In this document: one piece after another, positions 14,955 through 23,439 of the stretch
Layout of the letters: each line of letters starts with the position of its first letter
How positions within the stretch are numbered: the first letter of the stretch is position 1
Assembly: GCA_030531025.1 (NCBI GenBank)
Contig: JAUMTV010000045.1
Location: 1-25,000, forward strand
From: Turicibacter sp.
GTDB lineage: Bacteria > Bacillota > Bacilli > MOL361 > Turicibacteraceae
DNA length: 25,000 bases
Direction of reading: 5' to 3'
Translations under genes and position numbers: made by a program
The notes under the pieces: model-generated
Seen by the model: only the letters and a program-made list of their open reading frames with translations
What the model was told of the DNA's origin: nothing
Databases searched by the model: none

Positions 14955-15264
14955 TAATAACCACTGCTGTTCCGTACGCCACCATTTCAGCTGCTCCACT
15001 CATGACTGAAGCTGACATTAAACGCAATCCAACAATCGCATTTGCGCCCTTTTCCTTCGCATCTTCCACCATTCGTCCAATGGCAATTTGACGAGCTTCC
15101 GTCAACATCTCGTTATAACTATTTAGCTCGCCACCAACTAACCCTTTTAAAGCAGAACCAATATCTCGCCCTATATTTTTCGAACGAATCGTACTTCCAC
15201 GAACTAATCCTTTTACTTCTAAAATGTCTTTTCCTGCTACTGTTTCTGTTGTCACTATTAACAT
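14947..15264 (-). CDS. YbjQ/UPF0145 family protein
   Basis: This 105-residue cytoplasmic protein of the YbjQ (UPF0145, putative heavy-metal-binding) family is thought to form pentameric rings; its biochemical role is not settled. Visible family features are MLIVTTETVAGK at the start, LVRGSTIRSKNIGRDI, the helix LNSYNEMLTEARQIAIGRM, KEKGANAIVGLRLM and the end YGTAVV. A GTG three codons earlier is possible. I prefer the ATG at 15264 because AGGAG lies 10 nt before it and too close to the GTG. That ribosome site sits inside the end of the upstream XRE gene, showing an operon. A 42-residue membrane protein overlaps its stop. Confidence 0.88.
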   Translation of the reverse strand: MLIVTTETVAGKDILEVKGLVRGSTIRSKNIGRDIGSALKGLVGGELNSYNEMLTEARQIAIGRMVEDAKEKGANAIVGLRLMSASVMSGAAEMVAYGTAVVIND

Positions 15265-15269
15265 TTCAT

Positions 15270-16358
15270 TCACTCTCCTAATCGATTAACTAACTTGATA
15301 AAACGTTCATTTTCTTGTAAAGAAATGAAGCTCGGATTTTTGATTACAGCATCTTTCATGCTTTGCTTGATAAGCACCTCATCACGAGGCACAATATTTC
15401 CAAGATCAAATTTCTTATACCACTCTTCAATCACATCAAAAAAAGCTGTTCCTCTAAACTTTAATGGATAAAAATGATATGTTCCTATTTTTGAATACTC
15501 ATCTAAATAATCTAATGCCTTTTCAACCTTTCCTTCTTTCATATAACCTTGTGCCACTATAATTAAAACGGGCATCACCACATAAGGATTTAATTTTCTT
15601 ATTTCAAACGTTTCTTCCAACTTCATAAAGATTGAAACTATTTCTTCAAATCGATCGCCTTCTGCTAACGATAATAACATTGGAAAGGTATCAATCATTG
15701 TCATCAAACTTTTAAATAAAGAAACTTGTAAAGCAGATTTTGCTTCTTCTAGCTGACCAAGCATTTGATAAGCGGTTGCTTGTAAAACCTCACCTGACAT
15801 GGGTGGTTTTTGACTTCCCTCAAGTAAAACTAATGCTTCATTGGGTTGATTTAAAAGGAGACAACAGTGAGCTTCTAAGATTTGAGCTTGCTTGGCTAAA
15901 TCAATATCCTCACTATTTAATTTCACACGCTCAAATAATGATTTCGCTTGTTCATTTAACACTTCTGTTTGGCTAGAATCTAACATACTATGATTAATGA
16001 TTAAAACTCCCATTTGAAATAATAAAGGAAAACAAGAATAGTACTTTTTAATTATTTCCTGACATTCTGAGATGACCTCATCAAAAGATAACGTGGCAAA
16101 CTGATAAGATAGACGTTTATATAAGTCTTGAATTTCTTCTTTCGTTAGCTGAGGTTCATAACCAATGAGTTCATCTATACTAATATTAAAATAAGAGGCT
16201 AGCAATGGTAAAAAGGTGATATCTGGATAGCTTTGACCTGTCTCCCATTTTGAGATCGCCGCTTTTGAAACACCTAAATAATGAGCAAGAGCATCTTGTG
16301 TCATCTTTTTTGCTTTCCGTTTTTCAACAATGATCTTAGCAATATTAATTTCTTTCAT
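15270..16358 (-). CDS. XRE-family regulator with TPR-like C-terminal region
   Basis: This 362-residue protein has an N-terminal XRE helix-turn-helix (about 8-63: KKMTQDALAHYLGVSKAAIS, KWETGQSYPDI, YFNISIDELIGY). About 290 residues of alpha-helical repeats follow, of the kind that bind partners or peptides in Firmicutes regulators. TPR-like pairs include NEQAKSLFERVKLNSEDIDL and GYMKEGKVEKALDYLDEY. It is the first gene of an operon with the YbjQ-family and short membrane genes. GAGGTGA precedes the ATG. A perfect palindrome upstream may be its own operator. The signal it senses is unknown. The domain call is firm and the operon role is inferred. Confidence 0.88.
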   Translation of the reverse strand: MKEINIAKIIVEKRKAKKMTQDALAHYLGVSKAAISKWETGQSYPDITFLPLLASYFNISIDELIGYEPQLTKEEIQDLYKRLSYQFATLSFDEVISECQEIIKKYYSCFPLLFQMGVLIINHSMLDSSQTEVLNEQAKSLFERVKLNSEDIDLAKQAQILEAHCCLLLNQPNEALVLLEGSQKPPMSGEVLQATAYQMLGQLEEAKSALQVSLFKSLMTMIDTFPMLLSLAEGDRFEEIVSIFMKLEETFEIRKLNPYVVMPVLIIVAQGYMKEGKVEKALDYLDEYSKIGTYHFYPLKFRGTAFFDVIEEWYKKFDLGNIVPRDEVLIKQSMKDAVIKNPSFISLQENERFIKLVNRLGE

Positions 16359-16417
16359 TCAATCACCTCATACTTCTATTTTATGACTAGTATCTCACAT
16401 TCTCAATGGAATAAAAA

Positions 16418-16451
16418 TCAACTTTCATTGATAAAATCAACTAATAGTTGA
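16418..16451 (-). promoter_or_regulatory. candidate operator upstream of the XRE operon
   Basis: A perfect inverted repeat TCAACT-AAT-AGTTGA occupies 16437-16451. The same half-site TCAACT recurs at 16418-16423, 19 bp away in direct orientation. The cluster lies 60-95 bp upstream of the XRE start and about 60 bp before the divergent gene at 16513. Autoregulation by the XRE protein is a reasonable inference. Confidence 0.45.
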
Positions 16452-16512
16452 CTCTTTATTCTTCTAAATTACAAAACTTAGGGGGATTTAAAAGGAGTGA
16501 AATACAAAATAA

Positions 16513-16824
16513 TTGTTAAAAATTTCTTGTTCATATCAAGAAATGTCAAACAGTCATGACTTTAGATGCATATACCGATACTGGTGTTATTGGCTATTTT
16601 CTGAGAGTGCTATTGATGCTTTATTTAAAGAACCCCTATTAAAAAAATATTGTTACAAAGAGAAACCAGCCTATGAATATTTTTATGATGTCACACTTCA
16701 AGAAAAAAATATGATACAAGTATTTGCTAAATTATATCGTAAATCTTTATCCATTGAAGATTTCATGATTCAAGGCTACCATCTCATTCAAGCTAACAAA
16801 GAATTTTTCGAAAAATTAGTTTAA
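16513..16824 (+). CDS. small hypothetical protein, possibly frameshifted
   Basis: A 103-codon frame opens at TTG, with AAGGAG about 15 nt upstream, which is further than usual. The first 35 codons are odd (HDFRCIYRYWCYWLF). In the +1 frame the same bases start with ATG and read MTLDAYTDTGVIGYF, which looks more natural. From SESAIDALFKEPL onward the listed frame is convincing, with charged helical sequence to the end (YRKSLSIEDFMIQGYHLIQ, KEFFEKLV). It may therefore be a frameshifted gene or a decayed fragment. I do not recognise the family. A terminator follows 8 bp after the stop. Confidence 0.4.
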   Translation: MLKISCSYQEMSNSHDFRCIYRYWCYWLFSESAIDALFKEPLLKKYCYKEKPAYEYFYDVTLQEKNMIQVFAKLYRKSLSIEDFMIQGYHLIQANKEFFEKLV

Positions 16825-16832
16825 ACTGTATC

Positions 16833-16867
16833 AAAAAAGCCTTCCATCACTTGATGAAAGGCTTTTT
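16833..16867. terminator. bidirectional terminator between convergent genes
   Basis: AAAAAGCCTTCCATCA pairs with TGATGAAAGGCTTTTT (one mismatch) around a 2-nt loop. It serves the small plus-strand gene and the convergent ABC transporter operon. Confidence 0.85.
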
Positions 16868-16869
16868 GT

Positions 16870-17520
16870 TTATTTTACTTTTTTTAATTTTGATAAGTCA
16901 TACACATGATCAGCTGCTTTGGCCACTTCTGGGGTATGAGTGACTAAAATAACACATTTTCCTTGAGCCGCTAATCCTTTTAAAATTTTAATAATTTCAT
17001 CTTGCGTTTCACCATCTAAATTTCCAGTTGGTTCATCCGCTAAAATAATTTCTGGTTGATAAGATAAGGCGCGAGCAATCGCCACACGTTGTTGTTGCCC
17101 ACCTGATAACTTTAAAATACGACTATTTGCTTTTTCTTCATCTAAACCGACACTACTTAATAAATCATACACATATTTTTTCTTATCGTTTACATGAAAC
17201 TTTGCAATATCCATAGATAAGCTCACATTTTCAAATGCTGTGAATTTAGTTAATAGGTTAAAGCTTTGAAAAACAACGCCAACATACTGACTACGAAAAT
17301 CATATTTATTTATTTTTTCAATATCTTCTCCATCATAATACACTTTTCCTGTCGTTGGAGCAGCTAATCCTGAAAGAACCGATAATAATGTGGTTTTCCC
17401 TGTTCCTGAACGACCAATAATCGCATAAACTTTTCCTTTTTCAAACTCTAAATTTAAATTTTTAAAGATTGGTTTTTTATCATAAGCAAAACTGATATTT
17501 TCAAGCTTTAATACTGACAT
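16870..17520 (-). CDS. ABC transporter ATPase, MacB/LolD type
   Basis: This 216-residue cytoplasmic ATPase powers the permease encoded just upstream. It has Walker A GRSGTGKT (36-43), a Q-loop region VVFQSFNLL (82-90), signature LSGGQQQ (138-144), Walker B IILADEP (158-164) followed by TGNLD, and an H-loop VTHTPEVA. The LolD/MacB/FtsE class is shown by the TGNLD sequence and by pairing with a MacB-type permease. A GTG three codons upstream is possible. The ATG at 17520 is preferred because AAGGAG lies exactly 8 nt before it. That site overlaps the permease stop codon, so the two are translated together. Confidence 0.93.
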   Translation of the reverse strand: MSVLKLENISFAYDKKPIFKNLNLEFEKGKVYAIIGRSGTGKTTLLSVLSGLAAPTTGKVYYDGEDIEKINKYDFRSQYVGVVFQSFNLLTKFTAFENVSLSMDIAKFHVNDKKKYVYDLLSSVGLDEEKANSRILKLSGGQQQRVAIARALSYQPEIILADEPTGNLDGETQDEIIKILKGLAAQGKCVILVTHTPEVAKAADHVYDLSKLKKVK

Positions 17521-17532
17521 ACTCCTCACTCC

Positions 17533-19089
17533 TTAATCACGATTTGATAAGATTTTTAATGGTTCATAACGCGTAATAAAAATAATTGATACGACACTAG
17601 CGACCAATGTTAAAACAATTCCGATTCCTAATAATTGCATTAAAACTGTAAAATCAGTAGCTGATGTGACACTTGAAATATAATCAACTGCGGCAGTAAC
17701 CTGACCTTTTCCACCAATCATCCCCATATTTCCAGCTGGACGCCCAAATGACGCTTCAGTTTGCATCATGTTACTACTTTGTGCTTCAATTTGTGAAGCT
17801 AATAATGTGTTAGTTACTGGTACAGATGAGACAGCTCCAATTCCTGCTCCAATAACTAACGCGATAATTGTAACAACAAAACTTTCAACTAAAAATTGCG
17901 TTGCTACTTTTGCCTTTTTCATTCCAATGGCTGTTAATACACCAATTTCATACTTACGTTCACGAACATTGAAAATATTTAAAACAACTAAGATAATGGC
18001 TCCAATCCCGAAGACAACTGCTAAAAAGTAACCTGCCATTTTACTTAAATTCTCAAGTGGTAATAAACTTTGTTCATAACTTGCTAAATCAGATGAAGAA
18101 ACCGTATACGTATCAGCTAATCCTAATTCACGAACTTCTTCTTCAAAGGCATAATAACTTTCAACATCTGCAAAGACATAAGTTCCTGAAACTTGCACAG
18201 GAATTGCTGTCGTCATTTCCATTCCTGTTGTTTCATCTGTTGAGATCACCGCTGCTTCTGAAGAGGCTGCTGTGATCGCTTGAACAGCTGCATAACTCAT
18301 GTAAATACGGTTTGCAGGATCACTAGCCGCAGAAAATCCTTGCATCACTTCACTGCTTGTTGCAGTCGATTGACTATTATTATAAATCCCAACGATAGAT
18401 AACGTATAAGCTTCTTCCTCTTCATTTGGATTAACAACCGTAATGGTATCTCCTACTGATAAATTGTTATAAGTTGCTAGTTCATCAGAAATGACACATT
18501 CTAAAGTTTCTGTTCCTTCTTCAAACATTTGACCATCTGTTAAAGTTGATGTTCCTGACATAAATTCAATCATTGCTTCATCTGAACTATAACCGATAAT
18601 GGTAAAATCACCTTGAACACCCATTCCACCTTTTGCAAAACCTCCACCTTTTCCACTATCCATTCCAGGCATTTGCATCATTCCTTGATTCATACTTGAA
18701 TCAGTACTAGAACTTGATGTTGAGATAGCTTCAAATTCATCTGTCCCATTTAATGAAATCGTTGCTGTATAATAAAATGATTTAACTGATGGTGCCTCGG
18801 CATACGTTTGCATTTCATCAATCGTTAAACTCGGAATTGACATCATCTGTGATTTATCAAATCCGCCTTCACCTGTCATTGACTGTTGCATCATTGATTG
18901 ACGATCAACTGAAATCTGTGCCGTTACACTCATCGATTCTAACGTCTGCGTTCTTGCGCTCTCTGCCGCTTGACGAATTGAAAGTCCAATACAACAAGAC
19001 ACAGAAATCACTAAAACAATAATCCCAATTAAAATATTTCTCCCCACTGAACGTGTGACACTCTTCAATGCATTTTTCAATACATACAT
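17533..19089 (-). CDS. MacB/FtsX-type ABC permease with Met-rich ectodomain
   Basis: This 518-residue membrane protein has one N-terminal helix (about 19-38), a large extracellular MacB-type domain (about 40-350) and three C-terminal helices. The FtsX core includes NVRERKYEIGVLTAIGM. With the neighbouring ATPase it forms a mechanotransmission-type exporter or extractor, possibly for peptides, antimicrobials or lipoproteins. The ectodomain has two low-complexity Met/Gly/Ser stretches (near 63-86 and 125-158) containing SMMQQSM, QMM, MNQGMMQMPGM and GGMG, and a third near the C-terminus (NMGMIGGKG). Of two ATG codons six bases apart I take the second, 8 nt from AAGGAGG; the first is only 2 nt away. 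No periplasmic adaptor or two-component gene is adjacent. Confidence 0.9.
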   Translation of the reverse strand: MYVLKNALKSVTRSVGRNILIGIIVLVISVSCCIGLSIRQAAESARTQTLESMSVTAQISVDRQSMMQQSMTGEGGFDKSQMMSIPSLTIDEMQTYAEAPSVKSFYYTATISLNGTDEFEAISTSSSSTDSSMNQGMMQMPGMDSGKGGGFAKGGMGVQGDFTIIGYSSDEAMIEFMSGTSTLTDGQMFEEGTETLECVISDELATYNNLSVGDTITVVNPNEEEEAYTLSIVGIYNNSQSTATSSEVMQGFSAASDPANRIYMSYAAVQAITAASSEAAVISTDETTGMEMTTAIPVQVSGTYVFADVESYYAFEEEVRELGLADTYTVSSSDLASYEQSLLPLENLSKMAGYFLAVVFGIGAIILVVLNIFNVRERKYEIGVLTAIGMKKAKVATQFLVESFVVTIIALVIGAGIGAVSSVPVTNTLLASQIEAQSSNMMQTEASFGRPAGNMGMIGGKGQVTAAVDYISSVTSATDFTVLMQLLGIGIVLTLVASVVSIIFITRYEPLKILSNRD

Positions 19090-19202
19090 CTTCATATCCT
19101 CCTTGTCAATTAACTGTTAAATTCCTAACTTCGCTACTTATGATAAATCGTCTAGCTTAAATCAAACTTAAATTAAAATTTTAAAAATAAGAAAAAGAGT
19201 AT

Positions 19203-19228
19203 AAAAAAAGATGACTGAGTCATCTTTG
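19203..19228 (-). terminator. terminator overlapping the CPBP gene stop
   Basis: AAAGATGAC / GTCATCTTT with a 3-nt loop and a T tract in the minus transcript. The TGA stop (19222-19220) lies in the hairpin. Confidence 0.85.
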
Positions 19229-19996
19229 CATCTTAAGTTTTAGTCCAAAGCCAAATCGACTGATTAACCAAACACCTATTAATAGCACTAAAAAGTGAAA
19301 ATGAATGCCTTCTAATTCCTGAGTTAACTCTAAAGAAACAATAAAATCTTGTAAGCCATGAGCAATCATTAATGGAACAATCGTCTGATACTTGAATAAA
19401 AAATAAAAATATACAACCGAGCTCATTCCGATAATCAATGTAATATTTAGCCATTGGTCGTAATTATAATTTACATGTAATAACCCAAATAACAAACTTG
19501 TGAGTATAACAGAAATGACACAAGAGATTAACTTTTTACCGCTCACTTTAACCCCAAGCCAATAAACAAATAAAAACACACAAAACTTAAATAACTCCTC
19601 TCCAATTCCAACTAAGCAGTAGCGGGAAAAATGATTTAAAACATATTGCCATGAAAGATGATAAGAATATTGTTCTAGCAATTGAGGATCATTAGCTGAT
19701 AAAAAATACCCTGTAAGATTCTCCACTAAAATGCAAGTAATATAAACCGTTCCCGTAATTCCAATTAAATTAATAAATCCTGATGACTTATTATAAAATG
19801 GACCAATTTCTTTAAATCCAACTGTCACTGAAAATATTAAAAACAATCCTAAATACATTAACAAAATTAAATCAGGTCGGGAAGCAAATGACAAAATTGG
19901 TGTTGTTAAAATTGATAAAAAGCCCATAACCATTAAGAAATATAGGACTGGATGTTTAATGAGTGGCACTGCTACCATTTTTTCTTTTATTCCCAT
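19220..19996 (-). CDS. CPBP-family intramembrane protease-like protein
   Basis: This 258-residue polytopic membrane protein has about seven hydrophobic segments. The three CPBP (Abi/CAAX protease) motifs are visible in order: EELFK in VGIGEELFKFC, with Lys where Arg is usual; FGLLH in LLFGLLHVNYN; and HGLQDF near the C-terminus. Glutamates and histidines of these motifs form the metal-dependent active site in this family. Members act in prenyl-protein processing or bacteriocin self-protection, and which applies here cannot be told. ATG has AAAGGAG 8 nt upstream. It is transcribed alone, with a terminator overlapping its stop. The neighbouring MacB-like exporter is on the same strand, but 130 bp and this terminator separate them. 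Confidence 0.85.
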   Translation of the reverse strand: MGIKEKMVAVPLIKHPVLYFLMVMGFLSILTTPILSFASRPDLILLMYLGLFLIFSVTVGFKEIGPFYNKSSGFINLIGITGTVYITCILVENLTGYFLSANDPQLLEQYSYHLSWQYVLNHFSRYCLVGIGEELFKFCVFLFVYWLGVKVSGKKLISCVISVILTSLLFGLLHVNYNYDQWLNITLIIGMSSVVYFYFLFKYQTIVPLMIAHGLQDFIVSLELTQELEGIHFHFLVLLIGVWLISRFGFGLKLKMQR

Positions 19997-20111
19997 ATCT
20001 ATTCTCCTTTCACCCTCTCACTTAATTATAGAAAGTAAATTAAAGAATAGAAGTCAGTCGACAAAAAAAGTAGCCATTTCTTGATCACTGCTTTTTCATT
20101 AAATTATCCTG

Positions 20112-20411
20112 TTATTTTTTCTTAATACAAATCCCAATCAACATTCCTATCATCATTCCACCTAATGGCCCAAAACAAATACCGTAAGTTAAAGCGTCGC
20201 CACCTAATGAAGTTCCAATCACGACTCCGATGCACATTCCAAAACACAGTCCAAGGCTCATTCCCATGGTCATATAAGTGTCTTCCATCACTTCAACTGG
20301 TTTCGTAATCCTCCCTAACTTTTTCTTTAGAGCCTTTACATAAACGCTCCCCGCTACGATCACGGTAATCCCGATAACACCCCATGGAAAAACATCTAAT
20401 ATAAAATTCAT
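20112..20411 (-). CDS. small Gly/Met-rich membrane protein
   Basis: This 99-residue protein has an N-terminal helix (about 5-27), a basic cytoplasmic segment (KALKKKLGRITKPVE), and then two hydrophobic stretches full of Gly and Met (MTMGMSLGLCFGMCIGVVIG and GICFGPLGGMMIGMLIGICI), ending KKK. Regular small-residue spacing resembles a glycine zipper, suggesting tight helix packing or oligomer formation. I do not recognise a named family. AGGAGG lies 8 nt before the ATG, which supports a real gene. It may be cotranscribed with the HAD gene 59 bp upstream. Confidence 0.7.
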   Translation of the reverse strand: MNFILDVFPWGVIGITVIVAGSVYVKALKKKLGRITKPVEVMEDTYMTMGMSLGLCFGMCIGVVIGTSLGGDALTYGICFGPLGGMMIGMLIGICIKKK

Positions 20412-20470
20412 CTTTACATCCTCCTAAGTGTTAAGTTTCTCTTATTATTCATTCACGATAAAACTCATTC

Positions 20471-21187
20471 TTAAGATTCTAGTTGATTAATAAATTCGAC
20501 GACTAATGGATATAACTCTTTTTCATTCATAACGCAATAATCGGCTTGAAGTGTTCCCTCATAATTAGTAGATTGACGGCGATTTAACCAAATAGCTTTC
20601 CAACCTGCTTGCTTCGCCCCAATGATATCACTACTAAACGTATTCCCAATAAATAACGTTTGTTGTGGATTTAAATTCATCTTTGTTTGAACATGATTAA
20701 AAATTTCTAACTGTGGTTTAGCCACTCCAACATCACCTGAGACAAAGATGTATTCCTTTGGAATATAATCCATCACGTTTAACGCCTTCACTTTATTCCA
20801 TTGATGATTTGATGGACCATTTGTAATGACTCCCATCTTAATCCCCTTTGCTTGACAGAGCTTGATAATTTCTGACATTGTTCCAGAGATCGTCAATGTC
20901 TTTTGGTTAGCTGCATACAACTGTTGAAACGTTAAAGCCTCCTCATCTGTAATATGAATCCCGAAGCTTCTAAAAGCTTGTTGCACACGATAAATATGCA
21001 TCTCTTTTACTGACATCTCACCACGTTGTGTTTTTTCAAAGACCTCATCGCTATAATAGCGACTTCTTTTATATAGTTCTTCAACTGGAAGATCGTAACG
21101 CCCTTCAAATAAATCTTCATATGCCTTTTGAAAAGGAACTACTTGATCATATAATGTATCATCTACATCAAATAAAATTGCCTTCAA
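20471..21187 (-). CDS. HAD-superfamily hydrolase (subfamily IA)
   Basis: This 238-residue cytoplasmic phosphatase has all four HAD motifs: DVDDT at 7-11 (nucleophile Asp7, acid Asp9), TNG in motif II (VITNGPSN), the conserved Lys in GVAKPQ, and motif IV GNTFSSDIIGAKQAGW. The segment between motifs I and II forms a helical cap, making it subfamily IA like YjjG or PgmB-type nucleotide and sugar phosphatases. Substrate is not readable. The start is TTG: GGGGGAG lies 8 nt upstream and no in-frame ATG is near. The neighbours give no pathway clue. Confidence 0.9.
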   Translation of the reverse strand: MKAILFDVDDTLYDQVVPFQKAYEDLFEGRYDLPVEELYKRSRYYSDEVFEKTQRGEMSVKEMHIYRVQQAFRSFGIHITDEEALTFQQLYAANQKTLTISGTMSEIIKLCQAKGIKMGVITNGPSNHQWNKVKALNVMDYIPKEYIFVSGDVGVAKPQLEIFNHVQTKMNLNPQQTLFIGNTFSSDIIGAKQAGWKAIWLNRRQSTNYEGTLQADYCVMNEKELYPLVVEFINQLES

Positions 21188-21469
21188 TTATGTTTCTCCC
21201 CCTATCATCAACATTAAACAACAAAGTCTAAGTCACAAAAATAATCGTTACTTTCATATATTACTTACGCTCATCTTATAAAAATCTTATGACTTTTTGT
21301 AACTCCTTATTACCTGCCTCTATATTCAAACTATTTTAATACTTTTCCATCATTTTTACAATATATACCAAGGTATTATGCATTCTATAATTTTTCACGC
21401 TTGTTACAAACTTTCCCCAATAATAAATCGTATAATAAACTTAGGGTTCAAATACGAGGGGAGATTAAC

Positions 21470-21718
21470 ATGTATACTTCACTATTTCTGCTTAGTTTAA
21501 TTATTGCAAGTTTACTATTTGCATTTTTTAATAATACCTATCTCACAATTCAAGCCATTCATTCGAATCAACAATCTAAATTCCTAAAAACAATTATTTA
21601 TCAAGTTATCAATGTTTTGATTATTTTTGCATTCTTATTAATGCTGTTGATTTTTTTACAATATAAAAATGACATCTTAGAGTATCTATCCTTAATCTCT
21701 AGCAGTCCATCCCTTTAA
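21470..21718 (+). CDS. small two-helix membrane protein
   Basis: This 82-residue protein starts at ATG 21470, placed by GAGGGGAG 6-7 nt upstream. A longer frame open from about 21401 lacks a ribosome site. Two hydrophobic helices (about 4-22 and 44-65) flank a polar loop (TYLTIQAIHSNQQSKFLKT). A -10 box TATAAT lies at 21431-21436, without a clear -35. The gene has its own terminator, so it is monocistronic. I do not recognise the family. Confidence 0.7.
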   Translation: MYTSLFLLSLIIASLLFAFFNNTYLTIQAIHSNQQSKFLKTIIYQVINVLIIFAFLLMLLIFLQYKNDILEYLSLISSSPSL

Positions 21719-21743
21719 AAACTATCGATTGAGATAGTTTTTT
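21717..21743 (+). terminator. terminator of the small membrane protein gene
   Basis: AAAAACTATC / GATAGTTTTT around a 6-nt loop, starting at the stop codon of the preceding gene. Confidence 0.88.
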
Positions 21744-21856
21744 ATTTGAATTTTTATATGGATTCATCTCTGAGAAATCAATTACCTAAAAACTTACCTA
21801 TTAGTATAATCAGTACTATCAGACGACTATCCTTTATCAATGAAAGAAGTGAAACA

Positions 21857-22291
21857 ATGCTCGATAATACTGATTATCAAATTTTAAACGAACTGACACA
21901 AAACAGCCGAATGACTATGAAAGAGCTCGGTCAAAAAGTTCATTTAACCGGACAAGCAACAGCGACTCGAGTGGCTAAACTAGAAGATAGTGGCGTCATT
22001 GAAGGCTATACGATAAAAGTAAACGATACAAAATTAGGTTACAATATTCATGTGATAATTAATATTTACACTAAAAGTCTTCAGCATGATGCTTACCTAA
22101 ATTTTATTAATGCCGATCATCAATACGTTCTCCACAACTATAAGATTGGTGGCGATGGGTGTTATTTAATTGAAGCGAAATTCCCATCAAATCAAGAGTT
22201 AGATGAATTCTTAACCGCACTTAATAAACATGTTAACTACAAACTAAACTTTATTTTAAATGACACAAAAAAATCAGGTCGACACTCTTAA
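21857..22291 (+). CDS. Lrp/AsnC-family transcriptional regulator
   Basis: This 144-residue regulator has an N-terminal winged helix-turn-helix (LDNTDYQILNELTQNSRMTM, ELGQKVHLTGQATATRVAKL, GVIEGY) and a C-terminal RAM/ligand domain of about 75 residues (LGYNIHVIINIYT, YKIGGDGCYLIEAKF). Such proteins sense amino acids and regulate metabolism as dimers or octamers. An upstream in-frame ATG would add 37 residues unlike the family; the ATG at 21857 gives the standard start and length. The ribosome site is weak (GAAAGAAGTG). Its stop codon lies in the loop of the terminator. Target genes are unknown. Confidence 0.9.
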   Translation: MLDNTDYQILNELTQNSRMTMKELGQKVHLTGQATATRVAKLEDSGVIEGYTIKVNDTKLGYNIHVIINIYTKSLQHDAYLNFINADHQYVLHNYKIGGDGCYLIEAKFPSNQELDEFLTALNKHVNYKLNFILNDTKKSGRHS

Positions 22292-22310
22292 GCTAGACCT
22301 GACTTTTTTT
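22267..22310. terminator. bidirectional terminator after the Lrp gene
   Basis: TCAGGTC (22274-22280) pairs with GACCTGA (22296-22302), flanked by seven A and by seven T. It is shared by the Lrp gene and the convergent gene at 22324. Confidence 0.85.
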
Positions 22311-22323
22311 ATCTCAACTGATA

Positions 22324-23181
22324 CTAAGCCTTTTTTAAGATTTGGTCATAAAAATAAGGATGCTCTTTAACCACTATTAATTCTCCTTGTTCTATCATAC
22401 GACGAATTCGTTGAGTGTACCAAGTATCATGAATAGTCAGTTGATATTCACAAATGACATCTCCAATTAAACTAATGACCGTAAATTCATCGCTTGGAAT
22501 ACGAGCACGAATAAGTCCATCATAAAAGTCTTCTGACACTCCAATTAACTTTCCTTCTAACACGACTCGTAAGGTATGATTATCCATTTTTAACATCTCC
22601 CACATCGTGGCAAGTGCCTCAATTTCATTTTTTGACAAGCTTCTTTCCAGTGATAAACACTGATCAAACTCATCTGGTGAAACTTCTTGCCACGATTTAT
22701 AAACCTTTAACCAGCCATTTGAAATCACGCTATACTCAGGCAACTTAATCACAGATACCTCACAATCATACTGTTTTAAAATCGTACATAGCTGATATAA
22801 CCCACAACGGCTATAGGCGGCATCACTATACCAAATTCGGACATTTGCTCCACTTAAAGCTGCCTTTTCTAATCTTTTTATTTGATTTAAGTAACGCTGC
22901 CAGATGACTTCTAAATCAGTAATAGAAAGGGCATCATCTCTTCCTGGAACATGAGATAATTGTAAAAATAAATTTTTTCGATTATCACTTTCTATTGGTT
23001 GCAAAATATCACCGATATCAAGCATAAATGGAAGATAAATAACAGCATCTGAGTCTGCATTCAACGCTTCTTTCCTATCTAAATTCTCAATTTCAAAAGC
23101 TCCCTCATCTTCCGATTGAATTTGATACTTTGAAAGTTTCCTGTTCAAAGCGGCACTTTCACTAAATAAAACCTCAACCAT
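22324..23181 (-). CDS. DUF1835/DUF3658-type protein
   Basis: This 285-residue cytoplasmic protein has an N-terminal part (1-150) with the DUF1835 pattern: a VEVLFSESAA start, a central DIGDI segment and acidic helices. The C-terminal 120 residues match the DUF3658-like pattern (ALATMWEMLK, FTVISLIGDVICEY, YTQRIRRMIEQGELIVV). The biochemical function of these domains is not established; they are common as single genes in Firmicutes. ATG is 8 nt from GGAGG. It shares a terminator with the convergent Lrp-family regulator, but the two are not cotranscribed. The family call is from memory of the pattern. Confidence 0.7.
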   Translation of the reverse strand: MVEVLFSESAALNRKLSKYQIQSEDEGAFEIENLDRKEALNADSDAVIYLPFMLDIGDILQPIESDNRKNLFLQLSHVPGRDDALSITDLEVIWQRYLNQIKRLEKAALSGANVRIWYSDAAYSRCGLYQLCTILKQYDCEVSVIKLPEYSVISNGWLKVYKSWQEVSPDEFDQCLSLERSLSKNEIEALATMWEMLKMDNHTLRVVLEGKLIGVSEDFYDGLIRARIPSDEFTVISLIGDVICEYQLTIHDTWYTQRIRRMIEQGELIVVKEHPYFYDQILKKA

Positions 23182-23409
23182 TACTAATCCTCCCTCATTT
23201 TAAATCTTTCCTTCATTATATCTCACTTAATTAAACATTCAATAAACAAAAAGTATAAGCAAACTCCTTTTGAAAGATATCGTTTATTAAAATACATTGT
23301 CTTATAATGTAATGATTTCTTAATTAGCTAAAATGAATAATGTATCTATCAGTTATTTTTCTTTCATCAATCCAAATAACACATTATTTAAATAGATTTA
23401 TAAGTATAA

Positions 23410-23437
23410 AAAAAATTCCTGATGATAGGAATTTTTT
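23410..23437 (-). terminator. terminator of the small lipoprotein gene
   Basis: AAAAAATTCCT / AGGAATTTTTT around a 6-nt loop, 3 bp after the stop codon. The stretch from 23182 to 23409 upstream of the DUF1835 gene shows no other feature. Confidence 0.88.
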
Positions 23438-23439
23438 AC

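Noticed and set aside
21746..21856. N-terminal extension of 37 residues on the Lrp/AsnC regulator.
   Set aside because: It begins just after the upstream terminator, lacks a ribosome site and does not resemble the family. The ATG at 21857 gives the normal length.
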